Part shown: one piece after another, positions 8,031-18,426 of the stretch | Layout: each line of letters starts with the position of its first letter | How positions within the stretch are numbered: position 1 is the first letter of the stretch | NCBI GenBank assembly: GCA_963677185.1 | Contig: OY781889.1 | Span: forward strand, 3,038,001 to 3,102,000 | DNA length: 64,000 bases | From: G963677185 sp963677185 | GTDB lineage: Bacteria > Bacillota > Syntrophomonadia > Syntrophomonadales > Syntrophomonadaceae | Direction: 5' to 3' | Position numbers and translations under genes: made by a program | Notes under the pieces: model-generated | Seen by the model: the letters and a program-made list of their open reading frames with translations, nothing else | Told to the model about the DNA's origin: nothing | Database searches by the model: none

Positions 8031-9374
8031 TCACGCCCGCGGTATTTCAAAACTAAAGCGGGTTGCGGGGCCTTCATCCACGGTCAGGCGTATGCTTCCG
8101 CCCAGCTTTTCGACTAACTGCTTTACAATATACAGTCCCAGGCCCTGGTGCGGTCCGGATTTGCTGGAATAACCCGGATCAAACAGACAATCCCCCTGCT
8201 CCGACTCAATTCTTCCACTGTTGGTCACCTGAAAATACACCAGCGGGCCTTTCTGTTCGATCTCGACCCGGATAAATCTCTCTCCGCCCTGCGTTTCCAC
8301 CGCGTCAAGAGCGTTGTTAATGAGATTGCCCAGAATTCGCACCAGGTCGAAGGACCGCGCGCCATAGTCGGCCAGATCAGCGTTTACGTCAACCTGGAAA
8401 GCGATGTTTTTGGTTTCGGCCTGGGCCATCCTGGCATTAAGCAGAGAGCCGATAAAAACATTATTTATCTTTAATACGTCGTTGACCTGCCGCACCGAAG
8501 CCCCCAGATAATCCAGGTAGGTGCTGACCGCGGCCTGATCCGCCTGGGAATTCAATTCCTGCAGCACGACGATATGATTGATAAAATCATGGCGCTGGCC
8601 GTGCACAGCGCCAACCAACTCCATGACATTGTCAGAAATTGATGCTTCGGCATTGCCAATGATGCGTTTTTCCACGCTTCCGCTGAATTTATAAACGGAT
8701 CGATATGACAGAACCATAATGATTAGCGCTCCAAGGAAAAGAAAACCGTATTCCGCCATGCTGCGATTGGCCCAATCAGACGATATGATGAAGTGCAGCA
8801 TGAAGCTCAGCACCACCGCATACTGAATCGTAAGCATGATATAGACTTTTCTGGCTTCGGGATAAGACCAGGTGGCTTTAATGCTTCTGACCACCGGCCC
8901 TAACTGGTAGCCGTTGCGGCGCGCCAGCCAGGCCGCCAGCAGAGCAAGGGCAAATACGGGCCAGTAAGCTATCGCTGCTTGATCGAAACCGATGGATAAT
9001 CTATGGTAATTGAAGCCCGCAAGAGGAATTAAAATAGCCGCTGCCGCAATTTCCACCAGCATAGTCACACCGCAAAAGGCAATTACCCAGCGGATCAAGG
9101 TTTCCTTCCAGCTCCAGCGAAAAACCAGTTTCAGAAGCAAGAAAAAGCCCAGGGCATTGGGTATGATTTTCCATAACGGAATGCCTGATGCCAGGACCAG
9201 TGTGCCAATCATATAGAGGCCGTCCAGCACACCAAACAAAACGATCTGCTTCCACTGGCTGCGAATATCCTCGCCCAGCAGGAGTAACGCCGCAGTAATG
9301 CAGACCGCAGCACTGGGCGCGGCTACAACAAGAAATCTAAGTGTTTCACTCCATAAAGTGAATTGAAATTCCAA
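8031..9374 (-). CDS. Membrane sensor histidine kinase of the LytS/AgrC-like (GHKL) group
   Basis: A 447-residue protein with six or seven N-terminal membrane helices (to about residue 215) and no clear extracellular sensor domain. A SpoOB/AgrC-type dimerisation segment follows with the phospho-acceptor histidine in GQRHDFINHI. The C-terminal ATPase has NLINNALDAVE (N box) and HQGLGLYIVKQLVEKLGG (G box). The start is a TTG with GGAG 10 bases upstream. It lies 39 bases downstream of the LytTR regulator gene, so the two form one operon and presumably one two-component system. The stimulus is unknown; the architecture resembles AgrC-like peptide sensors, but no agrB or agrD is seen here. Confidence 0.88.
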   Translation of the reverse strand: MEFQFTLWSETLRFLVVAAPSAAVCITAALLLLGEDIRSQWKQIVLFGVLDGLYMIGTLVLASGIPLWKIIPNALGFFLLLKLVFRWSWKETLIRWVIAFCGVTMLVEIAAAAILIPLAGFNYHRLSIGFDQAAIAYWPVFALALLAAWLARRNGYQLGPVVRSIKATWSYPEARKVYIMLTIQYAVVLSFMLHFIISSDWANRSMAEYGFLFLGALIIMVLSYRSVYKFSGSVEKRIIGNAEASISDNVMELVGAVHGQRHDFINHIVVLQELNSQADQAAVSTYLDYLGASVRQVNDVLKINNVFIGSLLNARMAQAETKNIAFQVDVNADLADYGARSFDLVRILGNLINNALDAVETQGGERFIRVEIEQKGPLVYFQVTNSGRIESEQGDCLFDPGYSSKSGPHQGLGLYIVKQLVEKLGGSIRLTVDEGPATRFSFEIPRA

Positions 9375-9413
9375 AATGATCCATCTCCGATAATTAGATT
9401 TCAGCCAGGTGGT

Positions 9414-10166
9414 TTAATGCTTCTTGCCGCCTAACCGGATAATCAGCTCCTGGAGCTTCTTGCGATTTACCAGAGCTCTGTCAAAATATCCGTGGAAGGA
9501 AACATCCTGGCTTGTATCGTTGAACGGCCGTATTTTTTCGACCCGGTCCAGGTTTATAATATATCCCCGATGGCTGCGGAAAAAATTCTTTCCCAGCCTT
9601 GCTTCGAGTGCATCTAATTTTTCATTGCAGCGGTATTTGCTGCTCTTGGTTACGATCGTGGTTGTGCGGTTAATTCTTTCAATATATAAGATCTGCGCCG
9701 GATCAATAACGGAAGTGTTGAACGAGGTTTGAATTATGAGGCGTTCCGGCTGATTGCCGGGCATTTTTGCTGCGGCTGAATTCTGTGCGTCTTTGTATTT
9801 CATGTGCCGTTTGATAACCCGCTCAATATCCTGTTCGGTGATCGGTTTGACCAGGTAGTCACAGGCTTCAAGCTTAAATGCTTCAGCAGCGTATTGGGAG
9901 TATGCGGTCGTGAAAACAACGCTGCTGTCAGGATATTGTTCCCTGATCATGGCTGCTAGCGCCATGCCATCAATAAGAGGTATGTTAATATCTATGAAAA
10001 CCAAATCAGGCAAAAATCTTTCGATCATTTCCAGAGCTTCTTGACCGTCCTGCGCACAGGCCACCAGATCGAGCCGGCTGAATTTACTGAAAAGGGAGCG
10101 CATGTAGCTGCCAATAATCGAATCGTCTTCAATAAGCATTGTCCGAATCACTTCGTTTTCGCCCAC
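9414..10166 (-). CDS. LytTR-family response regulator
   Basis: A 250-residue protein. The receiver domain (residues 8-125) has the acidic pair EDD, the phospho-acceptor aspartate in LVFIDINIPLIDG, and the conserved lysine in CDYLVKPI. The LytTR DNA-binding domain follows (about 145-245: RLIIQTSFNTSVIDPAQILYIE, NFFRSHRGYIINLDRVEKI). It starts at GTG 10166 with GGAGG 7 bases upstream. It is divergent from the surface-protein operon at 10639, whose promoter carries three direct repeats with the 21-bp period expected for LytTR binding. It therefore probably activates that promoter and its copy at 18507. Confidence 0.93.
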   Translation of the reverse strand: MGENEVIRTMLIEDDSIIGSYMRSLFSKFSRLDLVACAQDGQEALEMIERFLPDLVFIDINIPLIDGMALAAMIREQYPDSSVVFTTAYSQYAAEAFKLEACDYLVKPITEQDIERVIKRHMKYKDAQNSAAAKMPGNQPERLIIQTSFNTSVIDPAQILYIERINRTTTIVTKSSKYRCNEKLDALEARLGKNFFRSHRGYIINLDRVEKIRPFNDTSQDVSFHGYFDRALVNRKKLQELIIRLGGKKH

Positions 10167-10461
10167 TCGGAATCCTCCATACTGCCACTAATTATCGGTA
10201 TTCCCCGCCTTTGTTAATTTCGGCCACTTCCCACTCATCATAAAATCCTGGAAATGCCGACCGATCTACACCTTCATTCCTGCAGAACAAGACTGCAAAT
10301 TCCCGTTTATTTCTTAAATGTCGCAATTACGCCGTCTTTAGTGTATTATTGCTGGCTGTTTTTGTCAATTCTGTACGCTTTCCAAACTCAATTTAAAATA
10401 CTTGCAGCTTAAAATATTTTCGACCGATGTACCGGCATGCCTTTATGTTTTTGCACCGAAA

Positions 10462-10519
10462 TCCGGTTTATGCACATTAAGGTCCGGTTTATGCGCATCA
10501 ATATCCTGTTTATGCGCAT
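10462..10519 (+). promoter_or_regulatory. Triple 16-bp direct repeat, candidate LytTR operator 1
   Basis: Three copies of TCCGGTTTATGCRCAT start at 10462, 10483 and 10504, an exact 21-bp period (two helical turns). The third has TCCTG. The core GTTTATG resembles the GTTNAT core of known LytTR-domain sites. The block ends 22 bases before the -35 element, a normal activator position. The cognate regulator gene is divergent about 300 bases upstream. Confidence 0.75.
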
Positions 10520-10541
10520 TTCTATCTCTTCGTGGTTTTAT

Positions 10542-10571
10542 TTGTTATTATCGGGCAATTTATTGTATAAT
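10542..10571 (+). promoter_or_regulatory. Promoter P1 of the first surface-protein operon
   Basis: TTGTTA at 10542-10547 and TATAAT at 10566-10571 are 18 bases apart. The same elements and spacing recur at 18507-18536. Confidence 0.7.
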
Positions 10572-10620
10572 TGTGCGGATATTAATAAGTTTAATGTTCT
10601 TCAGAGGGGAATAGAAAACC

Positions 10621-11798
10621 GAGGAGGAATGCCGGGAAATGAAAATGAAATGGCGAATATATGTTGAAAAGCTGCTGGCATTATCAATGGTAATGGCGCT
10701 GCTGACACCGGGTACGGCCTTTGCGGCCGTGCAGCTGGGCGACATTTCAGGGCATTGGGCCGAGCCGGCGATCCGCAGCATGGCCGATGCGGGGGTAATC
10801 GACGGCTGCTCCGACGGCACTTTCAAGCCGGACGCCAAAATAACCAGGGCTGAATTTGCGGTGCTGGCGGTCAAGGCCTTCCATCTGTCCGGCACCGCCA
10901 GCAGCGGCGCAGAATTCTCAGATACCCGGGATCACTGGGCCAAAGACGCGATAGCCACCGCCTATGGAGCCGGCATAATCGAAGGCTACGGAGATTCCTT
11001 ATTTGGGCCGGAAGATCCCATAACCCGCGAGCAAGCTGCCGCCATGGTGGCCAGGGCCAAAGGACTTACAGCTCAAGGAATACTTACATTTACTGACGCG
11101 GAGCAAATATCGGACTGGGCCCGGGACAGTGTAGCGGCGGCCGTAACCGGAAAACTGGTCAGCGGATGCTCGGACGGCTCTTTTAAGCCCCGGGATAATA
11201 TGAGCAGGGCGGAAGCCGCCACTATCTTTTTCAATGCCCTGAACAAAAGCCCCGCCCCCCCAAACCAAGGCACCCCGGGCGACACCCTCAAAATGCTCGA
11301 TGAGGCTGGAACCTACGGCCCGGAAAGCGGAATTGAAACCATTGATGGAGACCTGTCCATTAGCGCGGACGGGGTAACGCTTCAGAACACCGTCATAAAA
11401 GGCAAGCTTACCGTGGAAGCATCGGTTGGCGACGGTTCGGTTGCGCTTAAGAACGTGACTGTGGAAGGCGACACCTTCATTTACGGCGGCGGGCCCAATA
11501 CGGTTAATTTCACTGATTCCATATTCCAGAAAATAACTGTAAACAAGGCTAATGGCAAAATCCGGATACTGCTGGCCAACACCAGCATATTCACCCTGGT
11601 ATTCAATTCAGCGGGCAGTGTGGTGGGCGCCGGCACGATCTACAGCTTGACGGTTACGGCCAAAGGCGTGGTCATCGGGGTGACGGTAGTCAACTCAACA
11701 AATATCCAGCCCGGAATATACGTGTTGGTAAACGGCCAGTACGTTTACGGACCTGGTTCATCCGCCTCTACCGGAGGACCTTCAGGAGATACGCCTGG
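10621..11798 (+). repeat. 1.18-kb direct duplication, copy 1 (with 21291-22468)
   Basis: The ribosome binding site and the first ~390 codons of the two SLH genes are nearly identical in DNA over this span; only scattered single-base differences are visible (for example ACG/GCG in the signal peptide). Outside it the genes diverge. This indicates a recent duplication or ongoing gene conversion. Confidence 0.9.
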
Positions 11799-12678
11799 AA
11801 GCACAACAATCCTGGCGGCTGCTACCACCGCAAATGTCGGCACTCTGGTTGAGTTAAATTCCGCAATCTCCAACAGTAATATTACAGCCATCAATTTCAC
11901 CGCCAATATTACCGGCGATCCGAATAGTATCCCACGCTCGCTCAATGTTAATTTCAGCACTTATTGCCTGAACGGGGATCTGGTGTTCAATCATACGGGA
12001 ACCGGGACATCTACCCTGGCAGGTATTGCAGGAAATCACATCACCGGCGATTTAACCGTCGATACTGCCAATGCTTCTTTTGTCAACGGCGTAGGTGTAA
12101 GCGGCATAGTCACCATTGTAAACATCAAGCCTGGAACCTGGACTGAATCAGCCATTGGCAACAAAATTACCCTTACGGATTCCGATGGCTCCACCATTGT
12201 GATAACTGGAGATCCTGAATCAATTACTATAGGGACGAATGCTAAAGGTGGAATAACCATCACCGTGAACCCGGGTGCCACCGTTGACGAAATCGTGGTA
12301 AACGCTTCGGGAGTTGAAATTGTCAATAATGGAACGATTGACAATGCTGAATTTTATCACGATGTAATCCTGAACGTTATGCCCGTTGGCAATATAGTGG
12401 GTGCTAACCATATCATCAGCAGCGACGCAACTTTAGTGGAATTTCTTATAAAAGCCCCATTCAGTGGTTCAATCACTTCCGATATGAAAGTTAGAATTAA
12501 CGGGAGCTATATAACCGGATTCTCGCTTTGCAAAGACGGCATTGAAGTTGGCAATGATTCAAATACTGCTGGTTATATTTCGTCTGCGAATAATATTTTC
12601 ACCGATGTAACCAGGTTAAAAGCATTGTATAACGGCCAGCATTATACGGATACAGATTCAGCTATGGGGACATGGTAA
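10639..12678 (+). CDS. S-layer homology (SLH) domain surface protein 1
   Basis: A 679-residue exported protein. The signal peptide ends at GTAFAAVQ. Three SLH domains follow (about residues 30-195; for example DISGHWAEPAIRSMADAGVI and ITRAEFAVLAVKAF), which normally hold a protein on the cell wall through secondary cell-wall polymers. After a proline-rich linker (APPNQGTPG) come beta-strand-rich repeats that look like a right-handed beta-helix (IDGDLSISADGVTLQNTVIKG style), a Ser/Gly/Pro linker, and a second beta-rich region. The last ~80 residues form a module also present in the second SLH protein. GGAGG lies 10 bases before the ATG. It is the first gene behind promoter P1. Confidence 0.88.
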   Translation: MKMKWRIYVEKLLALSMVMALLTPGTAFAAVQLGDISGHWAEPAIRSMADAGVIDGCSDGTFKPDAKITRAEFAVLAVKAFHLSGTASSGAEFSDTRDHWAKDAIATAYGAGIIEGYGDSLFGPEDPITREQAAAMVARAKGLTAQGILTFTDAEQISDWARDSVAAAVTGKLVSGCSDGSFKPRDNMSRAEAATIFFNALNKSPAPPNQGTPGDTLKMLDEAGTYGPESGIETIDGDLSISADGVTLQNTVIKGKLTVEASVGDGSVALKNVTVEGDTFIYGGGPNTVNFTDSIFQKITVNKANGKIRILLANTSIFTLVFNSAGSVVGAGTIYSLTVTAKGVVIGVTVVNSTNIQPGIYVLVNGQYVYGPGSSASTGGPSGDTPGSTTILAAATTANVGTLVELNSAISNSNITAINFTANITGDPNSIPRSLNVNFSTYCLNGDLVFNHTGTGTSTLAGIAGNHITGDLTVDTANASFVNGVGVSGIVTIVNIKPGTWTESAIGNKITLTDSDGSTIVITGDPESITIGTNAKGGITITVNPGATVDEIVVNASGVEIVNNGTIDNAEFYHDVILNVMPVGNIVGANHIISSDATLVEFLIKAPFSGSITSDMKVRINGSYITGFSLCKDGIEVGNDSNTAGYISSANNIFTDVTRLKALYNGQHYTDTDSAMGTW

Positions 12679-12719
12679 TAATGCCCTGGCATATGCCTTT
12701 GGAACGGAGGAAACAGAAG

Positions 12720-15700
12720 ATGCGAAATGTTAACAAATCCCTGTCCATATTGCTGTCATTTTTATTGGCATTAGGAACGATGTTCAGCATGGCATCGCCG
12801 GCGAAAGCATTCGGACAAACGGACAGCAGCACTGCCAATGATATCGCTACTCTGGGTTTAGTAGGTGCATCCGCCGCATCAGAAGATCCCAATATTGCCA
12901 CAGTTGCCATCAACGCAGGCTATATTGAAATCACTTCAGTGGGTCAAGGAATAGCTGCTATTACAGTTACGGATGCATTTTCACATACCGCCGATATTTA
13001 TGTTTGTGTACAACCTGATGGTGCTATCAATATTTTTGAAATTCGTAAATATGCAGTATTCATTTCCACAACGGACAGCAGCACTGCCAATGATTTCGAT
13101 ACTCTGAGTTTAGTAGGTACATCAGCCACAACAAGCAATCCTAATGTTGCCACAGCAGCCATCAACGCAGGCCATATTGAAATCACTTCAGTGGGTCAAG
13201 GATCAGCATTTATTACGGTTACGGATGAAACGTCCCATACCGCATGTATTTTTTTTCGGGTAGCCCCTGATGGCGCTATCAATATTGAGCAAATCGACAA
13301 GTATGTCCCCTTCGAATCCAAAACGGACAGCAGCACCGCCAACGATTTCGCTACTCTTGGATTGGAAGGAGTATCCGCAGAATCAAACGATGCCAATATA
13401 GCCACGGCTGCCATCAATGCGGGCCACATTGAAATCACTTCAGTGGGTGAAGGATGGGCGTTGATTACAGTTACGGATGAAACATCCCATACCGCGGATT
13501 TTTATGTTTGGGTAACCCCTGATGGCACTATCAATATTGATCAAATCAACAAGTATGTCCCCTTCACATCTAAAACGGACAGCAGCACTGCCAATGATAT
13601 CGATACACTTGGTTTGGTGGGAGTATCCGCAGTATCAGACGATGCTAGTGTAGCCACAGCTGCCATCAATGCAGGTCATATTGAAATCACTTCAGTGGGT
13701 CAAGGATCAGCATTTATTACAGTTACGGATGAAACGTCCCATTCCGCATATATTTTTTTTCAGGTAGCCCCTGATGGCGCTATCAATATTGAGCAAATCG
13801 TCAAGAATGTCCCCTTCGAATCTAAAACGGATAGCAGCACCGCCAACGATTTCGATACTCTCGGATTGGAAGGCTTATCCGCAGAATCAAACGATGCCAA
13901 TATAGCCACAGCAGCCATCAACGCAGGTCATATTGAAATCACTTCAGTGGGTCAAGGATCGGCAATAATTACAGTTACGGATGAAACGTCCCATTCCGCA
14001 TATATTTATTTTTGGGTAGCCCCTGATGGCGCTATCAATATTGATCAAATCGTCAAGTATGTCCCCTTCGAATCCAAAACGGACAGTAGCACCGCCAACG
14101 ATTTCGATACTCTCGGATTGGAAGGAGTATCCGCAGAATCAAACAATGCTAGTATTGCCACGGCTGCAATCAATTCCGGCTATATCGAAATCACTTCAGT
14201 AAATCCAGGAACAACTTACATTATAGTTACAGATGCAGCTTCTCATACAGCGTTTATTGATTTTAGGGTAGCTGCTGATGGCGCAATCAGTATTATTGAA
14301 ATTAGTAAATATGCAGTATTCATTTCCACAACCGATAGCAGCACCGCCAATGATATAGCTACTCTGGGATTGGAAGGAGTATTCGCAGAATCAGACAATG
14401 CTAGTATTGCCACGGCTGCAATCAATTCCGGCTATATCGAAATCACTTCAGTGGGCCCGGGAACAGCTTCCATTACTGTTACAGATGCAGCTTCACATAC
14501 CGCGTATATCATGGTTGAAGTGGCTGCTGATGGCACCATTACTATTGATCATATCAACAAATATATTTTCTTTCCTTCTGAAACAGACCGCAGCACTGCC
14601 AATGATATCGCTACACTGGGTTTGGTGGGAGTATCCGCAGAATCAGACAATGCTAGTGTAGCCACAGCTGCCATCAACGCCGGCCACATCGATATCACTT
14701 CGGTGGGTCCAGGAACAGCTTCCATTACAGTTGCTGATGCAGCATCGCATACCGCATATATCTGCGTTTCTGTAACAATTTATGGCGCGATCAATATTGA
14801 GCAGATCAATAAGTATGTTCCCTTTAATTCCAAAACGGACAGCAGCACTACCAATGATTTCGCCTCTCTTGGTTTGGAAGGAATATCGGCAGTATCCGGC
14901 AATGCTAATATAGCCACGGCTGCCATCAACGCCGGCTACATCGAAATCACTTCAGTGGGTCCAGGAACAGCTTTCATTACTGTTGCTGATGCAGGCTCGC
15001 ATACCGCATATATCTACGTTTCTGTAACCGCTGATGGCGCGATCAATATTGAGCAGATCGATAAGTATGTTCCCTTCACTTCTAAAACTGACAACAGCAC
15101 CGCCAATGACGTCGCTACTCTGGGTTTAGTAGGTGCATCCGCCGCATCAGAAGATCCCAATATTGCCACAGTTGCCATCAACGCAGGCTATATTGAAATC
15201 ACTTCAGTGGGTCAAGGAATAGCTGCTATTACAGTTACGGATGAAACATCCCATACCGCGGATATTTATGTTTGTGTACAACCTGATGGTGCTATCTTTA
15301 TTTTAGAAATTAGTAAATATGCAGTATTCATATCCACAAACAACAGCAGCACCGCCAATGACATCGCTACTCTGGGTTTAGTAGGTGTAGCCGCAGCATC
15401 AAACGATCCCAATGTAGCCGCAGCAACCATCAATGCGGGTAAAATCGCAATCACTTCCGTGGGCAAAGGTTCAGCAATGATTACCGTTACGAATGAAGAG
15501 TCTCATACTGCGTATATCGAAATTGAGGTAAGCTCTGATGGAACAATATCAATACAAATTATTACTAAATATGCAGAATTCATTTCCACAACCGACAGTA
15601 GTACCGCTAACAGTATCGCTACTCTGGGTTTGGTAGGAGTATCAGCAAATTCTAATTGTCTGGAAGTAGCCACAGCTGCCATCAAGGCCGGCAAAATCGT

Positions 15701-18128
15701 AATCACCTCAATATGTTCAGGAACAGCCATGATCACAGTTGCTGATGCAGCAGCTCATCGTGCGAAAATCTGGGTTGATGTATCCCCCGATGGCACAATT
15801 TACATTACGCAAATAGCAAAGTATATCACCTTCACTTCTAGAACCGACAGCAGCACTGCCAATGATATCGTTACTCTGGGATTGGAAGGAGTATCCGCAC
15901 AATCTGACCATACTAATGTTGCCACGGCTGCCATCAATGCAGGTCATATTGAAATCACTTCCGTGGGTCAAGGAACAGCTATTATTACCGTTGCTGATGC
16001 AGCTTCACATACCGCAGATATTGATGTTTCTGTAGCCCCTGATGGCGCAATCAGTATTATTGAAATTAGTAAATATGCAGTATTCATTTCCACAACCGAT
16101 AGCAGTACCGCCAATGATATCGCTACTCTGGGATTGGAAGGAGTATTTGCAGAATCAGACAATGCTAGTATTGCCACGGCTGCAATCAATTCCGGCTATA
16201 TCGAAATCACTTCAGTGGGTCCGGGAACAGCTTCCATTACTGTTACAGATGCAGCTTTGCATACTGCATATATCTTTGTTTCTATAGCCTCTGATGGTGC
16301 GATCAGTCTTGAGCAGATCAGTAAGTATGTCCCATTTATACCCCAAACCAACAGCAGCACGGTTAATAACATCGCCACTCTGGGTTTGGAAGGAGTATCC
16401 ACAGTATCTAGCAATGATAATATTGCCACTGCTGCCATCAACTCCGGCCATATCGACATCACTTCAGCGGGTCCAGGAACAGCATCCGTTACAGTTACAG
16501 ATGCTGCTGGGCATACCGCAGATATTGATGTTTCTGTAGCCCCTGATGGCGCGATTATTATTTTAAACATCAGTAAATATTATATAACCTTCAGTTCCAC
16601 AACCAACAGCAGCACTGCCAATGATATCAATTCTCTGGGATTGGTAGGAGCAACCGCAAAATCTAGCAATAATTATGTAGCTACCGTTGCCATCAACGCC
16701 GGCCACATCGCCATCACTTCAGTGGGTCCAGGAACAGCTTCCATTACAGTTGCGGATGCAGCTTCGCATACCGCGTGTATTATGGTTGAAGTGGCCGCTG
16801 ATGGCACAATCGCCCTTACCCAAATCAGCAAGTATATCCCCTTCGCTTCTAAAACCGATAGCAGCACCGCCAATGACATCGCTACTCTGGGTTTAGTAGG
16901 TGCATCCGCAGTATCAGACCATGCTAATATAGCCACGGCCGCCATCAATGCCGGCCATATCGAAATCACTTCAGTGGGTCCAGGAACAGCTTCCATTACA
17001 GTTGCGGATGCAACTTCGCATACCGCGTATATTATGGTTGAAGTGGCCGCTGATGGCACCATTGCTATTGATCAAATCAACAAATATATTTTCTTTACTT
17101 CTAAAACGGACAGCAGCACTGCCAATGATTTCGCCTCTCTAGGTTTGGAAGGATTATTCGCAGCATCAGATGATGCCCGTGTAGCCACAGTTGCCATCAA
17201 TGCCGGCAAAATCGAAATCACATCAGTATGTCCAGGAACAGCTACCATTGATGTTGTGGGTGTATGGCCGCATACTGCGTATATTTATGTTTCTGTAGAG
17301 CCTGATGGCACAATTATAATTCTTTCCATCGACAAATATGTAATAACGGACAGCAGCACTGCCAATGACATCGCCACTCTGGGTTTAGTGGGCATATCCG
17401 CAGTATCAGACGATGCGAATGTAGCCACAGCTGTCATCAATGCCGGCAAAATCGAAATCACCTCAGTGGGTCCAGGACAAGCTTTCATTACAGTTACAGA
17501 TGCAGCGTCGCATACCGCGGATATCTATGTTTATGTAGCCCTTGATGGCACAATCGCTATTTTTGATATCTTTAAGTATACAGTTTTCACCTCCAGAACC
17601 GACAGCAGCGTCGCCAATGATATCACAACTCTAGGTTTGGTGGGATTATCCGCAACGTCTAGCGATGCCAATGTAGCCACAGTTGCCATCAATGCCGGCA
17701 AAATCGTAATCACCTCAGTGAGTGAAGGAACAGCAAAGATTACCGTTGCGGATGAAGAGTCCCATACTGCGGGTATTGATATTAACGTAACCTCTGATGG
17801 AGCAATATCAATTCAATGTATTGGTAAATATGTTTTCACTGCTACAGACCATAATATTGCAAATATAGTGAAAAATAACGTTTTGCTAATTGGCAGCTAC
17901 GCATTTGACTTGAGTGTGCCCGCTATCACCAGCGGATATAATCTGACTAATTTTATCGCCGCAATGGGAACAGCATATGAAACAGTTCCTGGCGCTAAAC
18001 ATATCTATTTCAGATATGGGAATAACTGGTATGATTTGATTGCCGATGAAAGTCTTGCAACACCAATAGCTGATATTAACTCTATCAATGGCAACGGCAC
18101 CTACCAGTACTGGAACATGAACAATTAG
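12720..18128 (+). CDS. Giant secreted protein with twenty 84-residue Ig-like repeats
   Basis: About 1802 residues from the ATG at 12720, which has GGAGG 9 bases upstream (the open frame begins earlier at 12672). The signal peptide MRNVNKSLSILLSFLLALG ends near SPAKAFG. Twenty tandem units of about 84 residues follow; each begins TDSSTANDIATLGLVG and contains ITSVGPGTASITVTDAASH, which resembles the bacterial Ig-like BID_2 strand pattern. The C-terminal ~95 residues (NNVLLIGSYAFDLS ... GTYQYWNMNN) are shared with the protein at 22771. It has no SLH domain of its own, so the adjacent SLH protein may anchor it. A fibrous or adhesin-like surface role is inferred. Confidence 0.85.
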   Translation: MRNVNKSLSILLSFLLALGTMFSMASPAKAFGQTDSSTANDIATLGLVGASAASEDPNIATVAINAGYIEITSVGQGIAAITVTDAFSHTADIYVCVQPDGAINIFEIRKYAVFISTTDSSTANDFDTLSLVGTSATTSNPNVATAAINAGHIEITSVGQGSAFITVTDETSHTACIFFRVAPDGAINIEQIDKYVPFESKTDSSTANDFATLGLEGVSAESNDANIATAAINAGHIEITSVGEGWALITVTDETSHTADFYVWVTPDGTINIDQINKYVPFTSKTDSSTANDIDTLGLVGVSAVSDDASVATAAINAGHIEITSVGQGSAFITVTDETSHSAYIFFQVAPDGAINIEQIVKNVPFESKTDSSTANDFDTLGLEGLSAESNDANIATAAINAGHIEITSVGQGSAIITVTDETSHSAYIYFWVAPDGAINIDQIVKYVPFESKTDSSTANDFDTLGLEGVSAESNNASIATAAINSGYIEITSVNPGTTYIIVTDAASHTAFIDFRVAADGAISIIEISKYAVFISTTDSSTANDIATLGLEGVFAESDNASIATAAINSGYIEITSVGPGTASITVTDAASHTAYIMVEVAADGTITIDHINKYIFFPSETDRSTANDIATLGLVGVSAESDNASVATAAINAGHIDITSVGPGTASITVADAASHTAYICVSVTIYGAINIEQINKYVPFNSKTDSSTTNDFASLGLEGISAVSGNANIATAAINAGYIEITSVGPGTAFITVADAGSHTAYIYVSVTADGAINIEQIDKYVPFTSKTDNSTANDVATLGLVGASAASEDPNIATVAINAGYIEITSVGQGIAAITVTDETSHTADIYVCVQPDGAIFILEISKYAVFISTNNSSTANDIATLGLVGVAAASNDPNVAAATINAGKIAITSVGKGSAMITVTNEESHTAYIEIEVSSDGTISIQIITKYAEFISTTDSSTANSIATLGLVGVSANSNCLEVATAAIKAGKIVITSICSGTAMITVADAAAHRAKIWVDVSPDGTIYITQIAKYITFTSRTDSSTANDIVTLGLEGVSAQSDHTNVATAAINAGHIEITSVGQGTAIITVADAASHTADIDVSVAPDGAISIIEISKYAVFISTTDSSTANDIATLGLEGVFAESDNASIATAAINSGYIEITSVGPGTASITVTDAALHTAYIFVSIASDGAISLEQISKYVPFIPQTNSSTVNNIATLGLEGVSTVSSNDNIATAAINSGHIDITSAGPGTASVTVTDAAGHTADIDVSVAPDGAIIILNISKYYITFSSTTNSSTANDINSLGLVGATAKSSNNYVATVAINAGHIAITSVGPGTASITVADAASHTACIMVEVAADGTIALTQISKYIPFASKTDSSTANDIATLGLVGASAVSDHANIATAAINAGHIEITSVGPGTASITVADATSHTAYIMVEVAADGTIAIDQINKYIFFTSKTDSSTANDFASLGLEGLFAASDDARVATVAINAGKIEITSVCPGTATIDVVGVWPHTAYIYVSVEPDGTIIILSIDKYVITDSSTANDIATLGLVGISAVSDDANVATAVINAGKIEITSVGPGQAFITVTDAASHTADIYVYVALDGTIAIFDIFKYTVFTSRTDSSVANDITTLGLVGLSATSSDANVATVAINAGKIVITSVSEGTAKITVADEESHTAGIDINVTSDGAISIQCIGKYVFTATDHNIANIVKNNVLLIGSYAFDLSVPAITSGYNLTNFIAAMGTAYETVPGAKHIYFRYGNNWYDLIADESLATPIADINSINGNGTYQYWNMNN
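12820..17860 (+). repeat. Twenty tandem ~252-bp coding repeats
   Basis: Each unit encodes about 84 residues. Units 6, 7, 13 and 14 and units 1 and 10 share long nearly identical DNA stretches, suggesting expansion by duplication of blocks as well as single units. Unit 18 is about six residues short at its end. Confidence 0.9.
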
Positions 18129-18154
18129 GATGAGCCAGCGAAGTGGTTGGTTTT

Positions 18155-18190
18155 AAATCAGCGGGACAGTCCCGCTGATTTATTTATTGT
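18155..18190 (+). terminator. Intrinsic terminator of the first surface-protein operon
   Basis: A 12-bp stem AAATCAGCGGGA / TCCCGCTGATTT with a CAG loop is followed by ATTTATT. It lies 27 bases after the giant repeat gene. Confidence 0.8.
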
Positions 18191-18426
18191 GGTTCTCAAT
18201 CATTACCAAATACTCGACATCCTGACCGATCTACACTTGCATTTTTGCTGGATAAGTCTGTTAATTTCCGTTTATTTCCTAACTGTCGCACTAGCGCCAC
18301 CTTGAGTGTATTATTGCCGGCTGTGTTTATCAATTCTGGACACTTTCCAAACTGACTTCAAAATGCCTGCAACCTTAAATATTTTCTGCCCATGACCCAG
18401 CGTTCTTTTCTGTTTTTGCACCGAAA

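Noticed and set aside
10629..10667. 12-codon frame (ATGCCGGGA...) between the ribosome binding site and the SLH start
   Set aside because: Its ATG is too close to GGAGG for initiation; the downstream ATG at 10639 has proper spacing.
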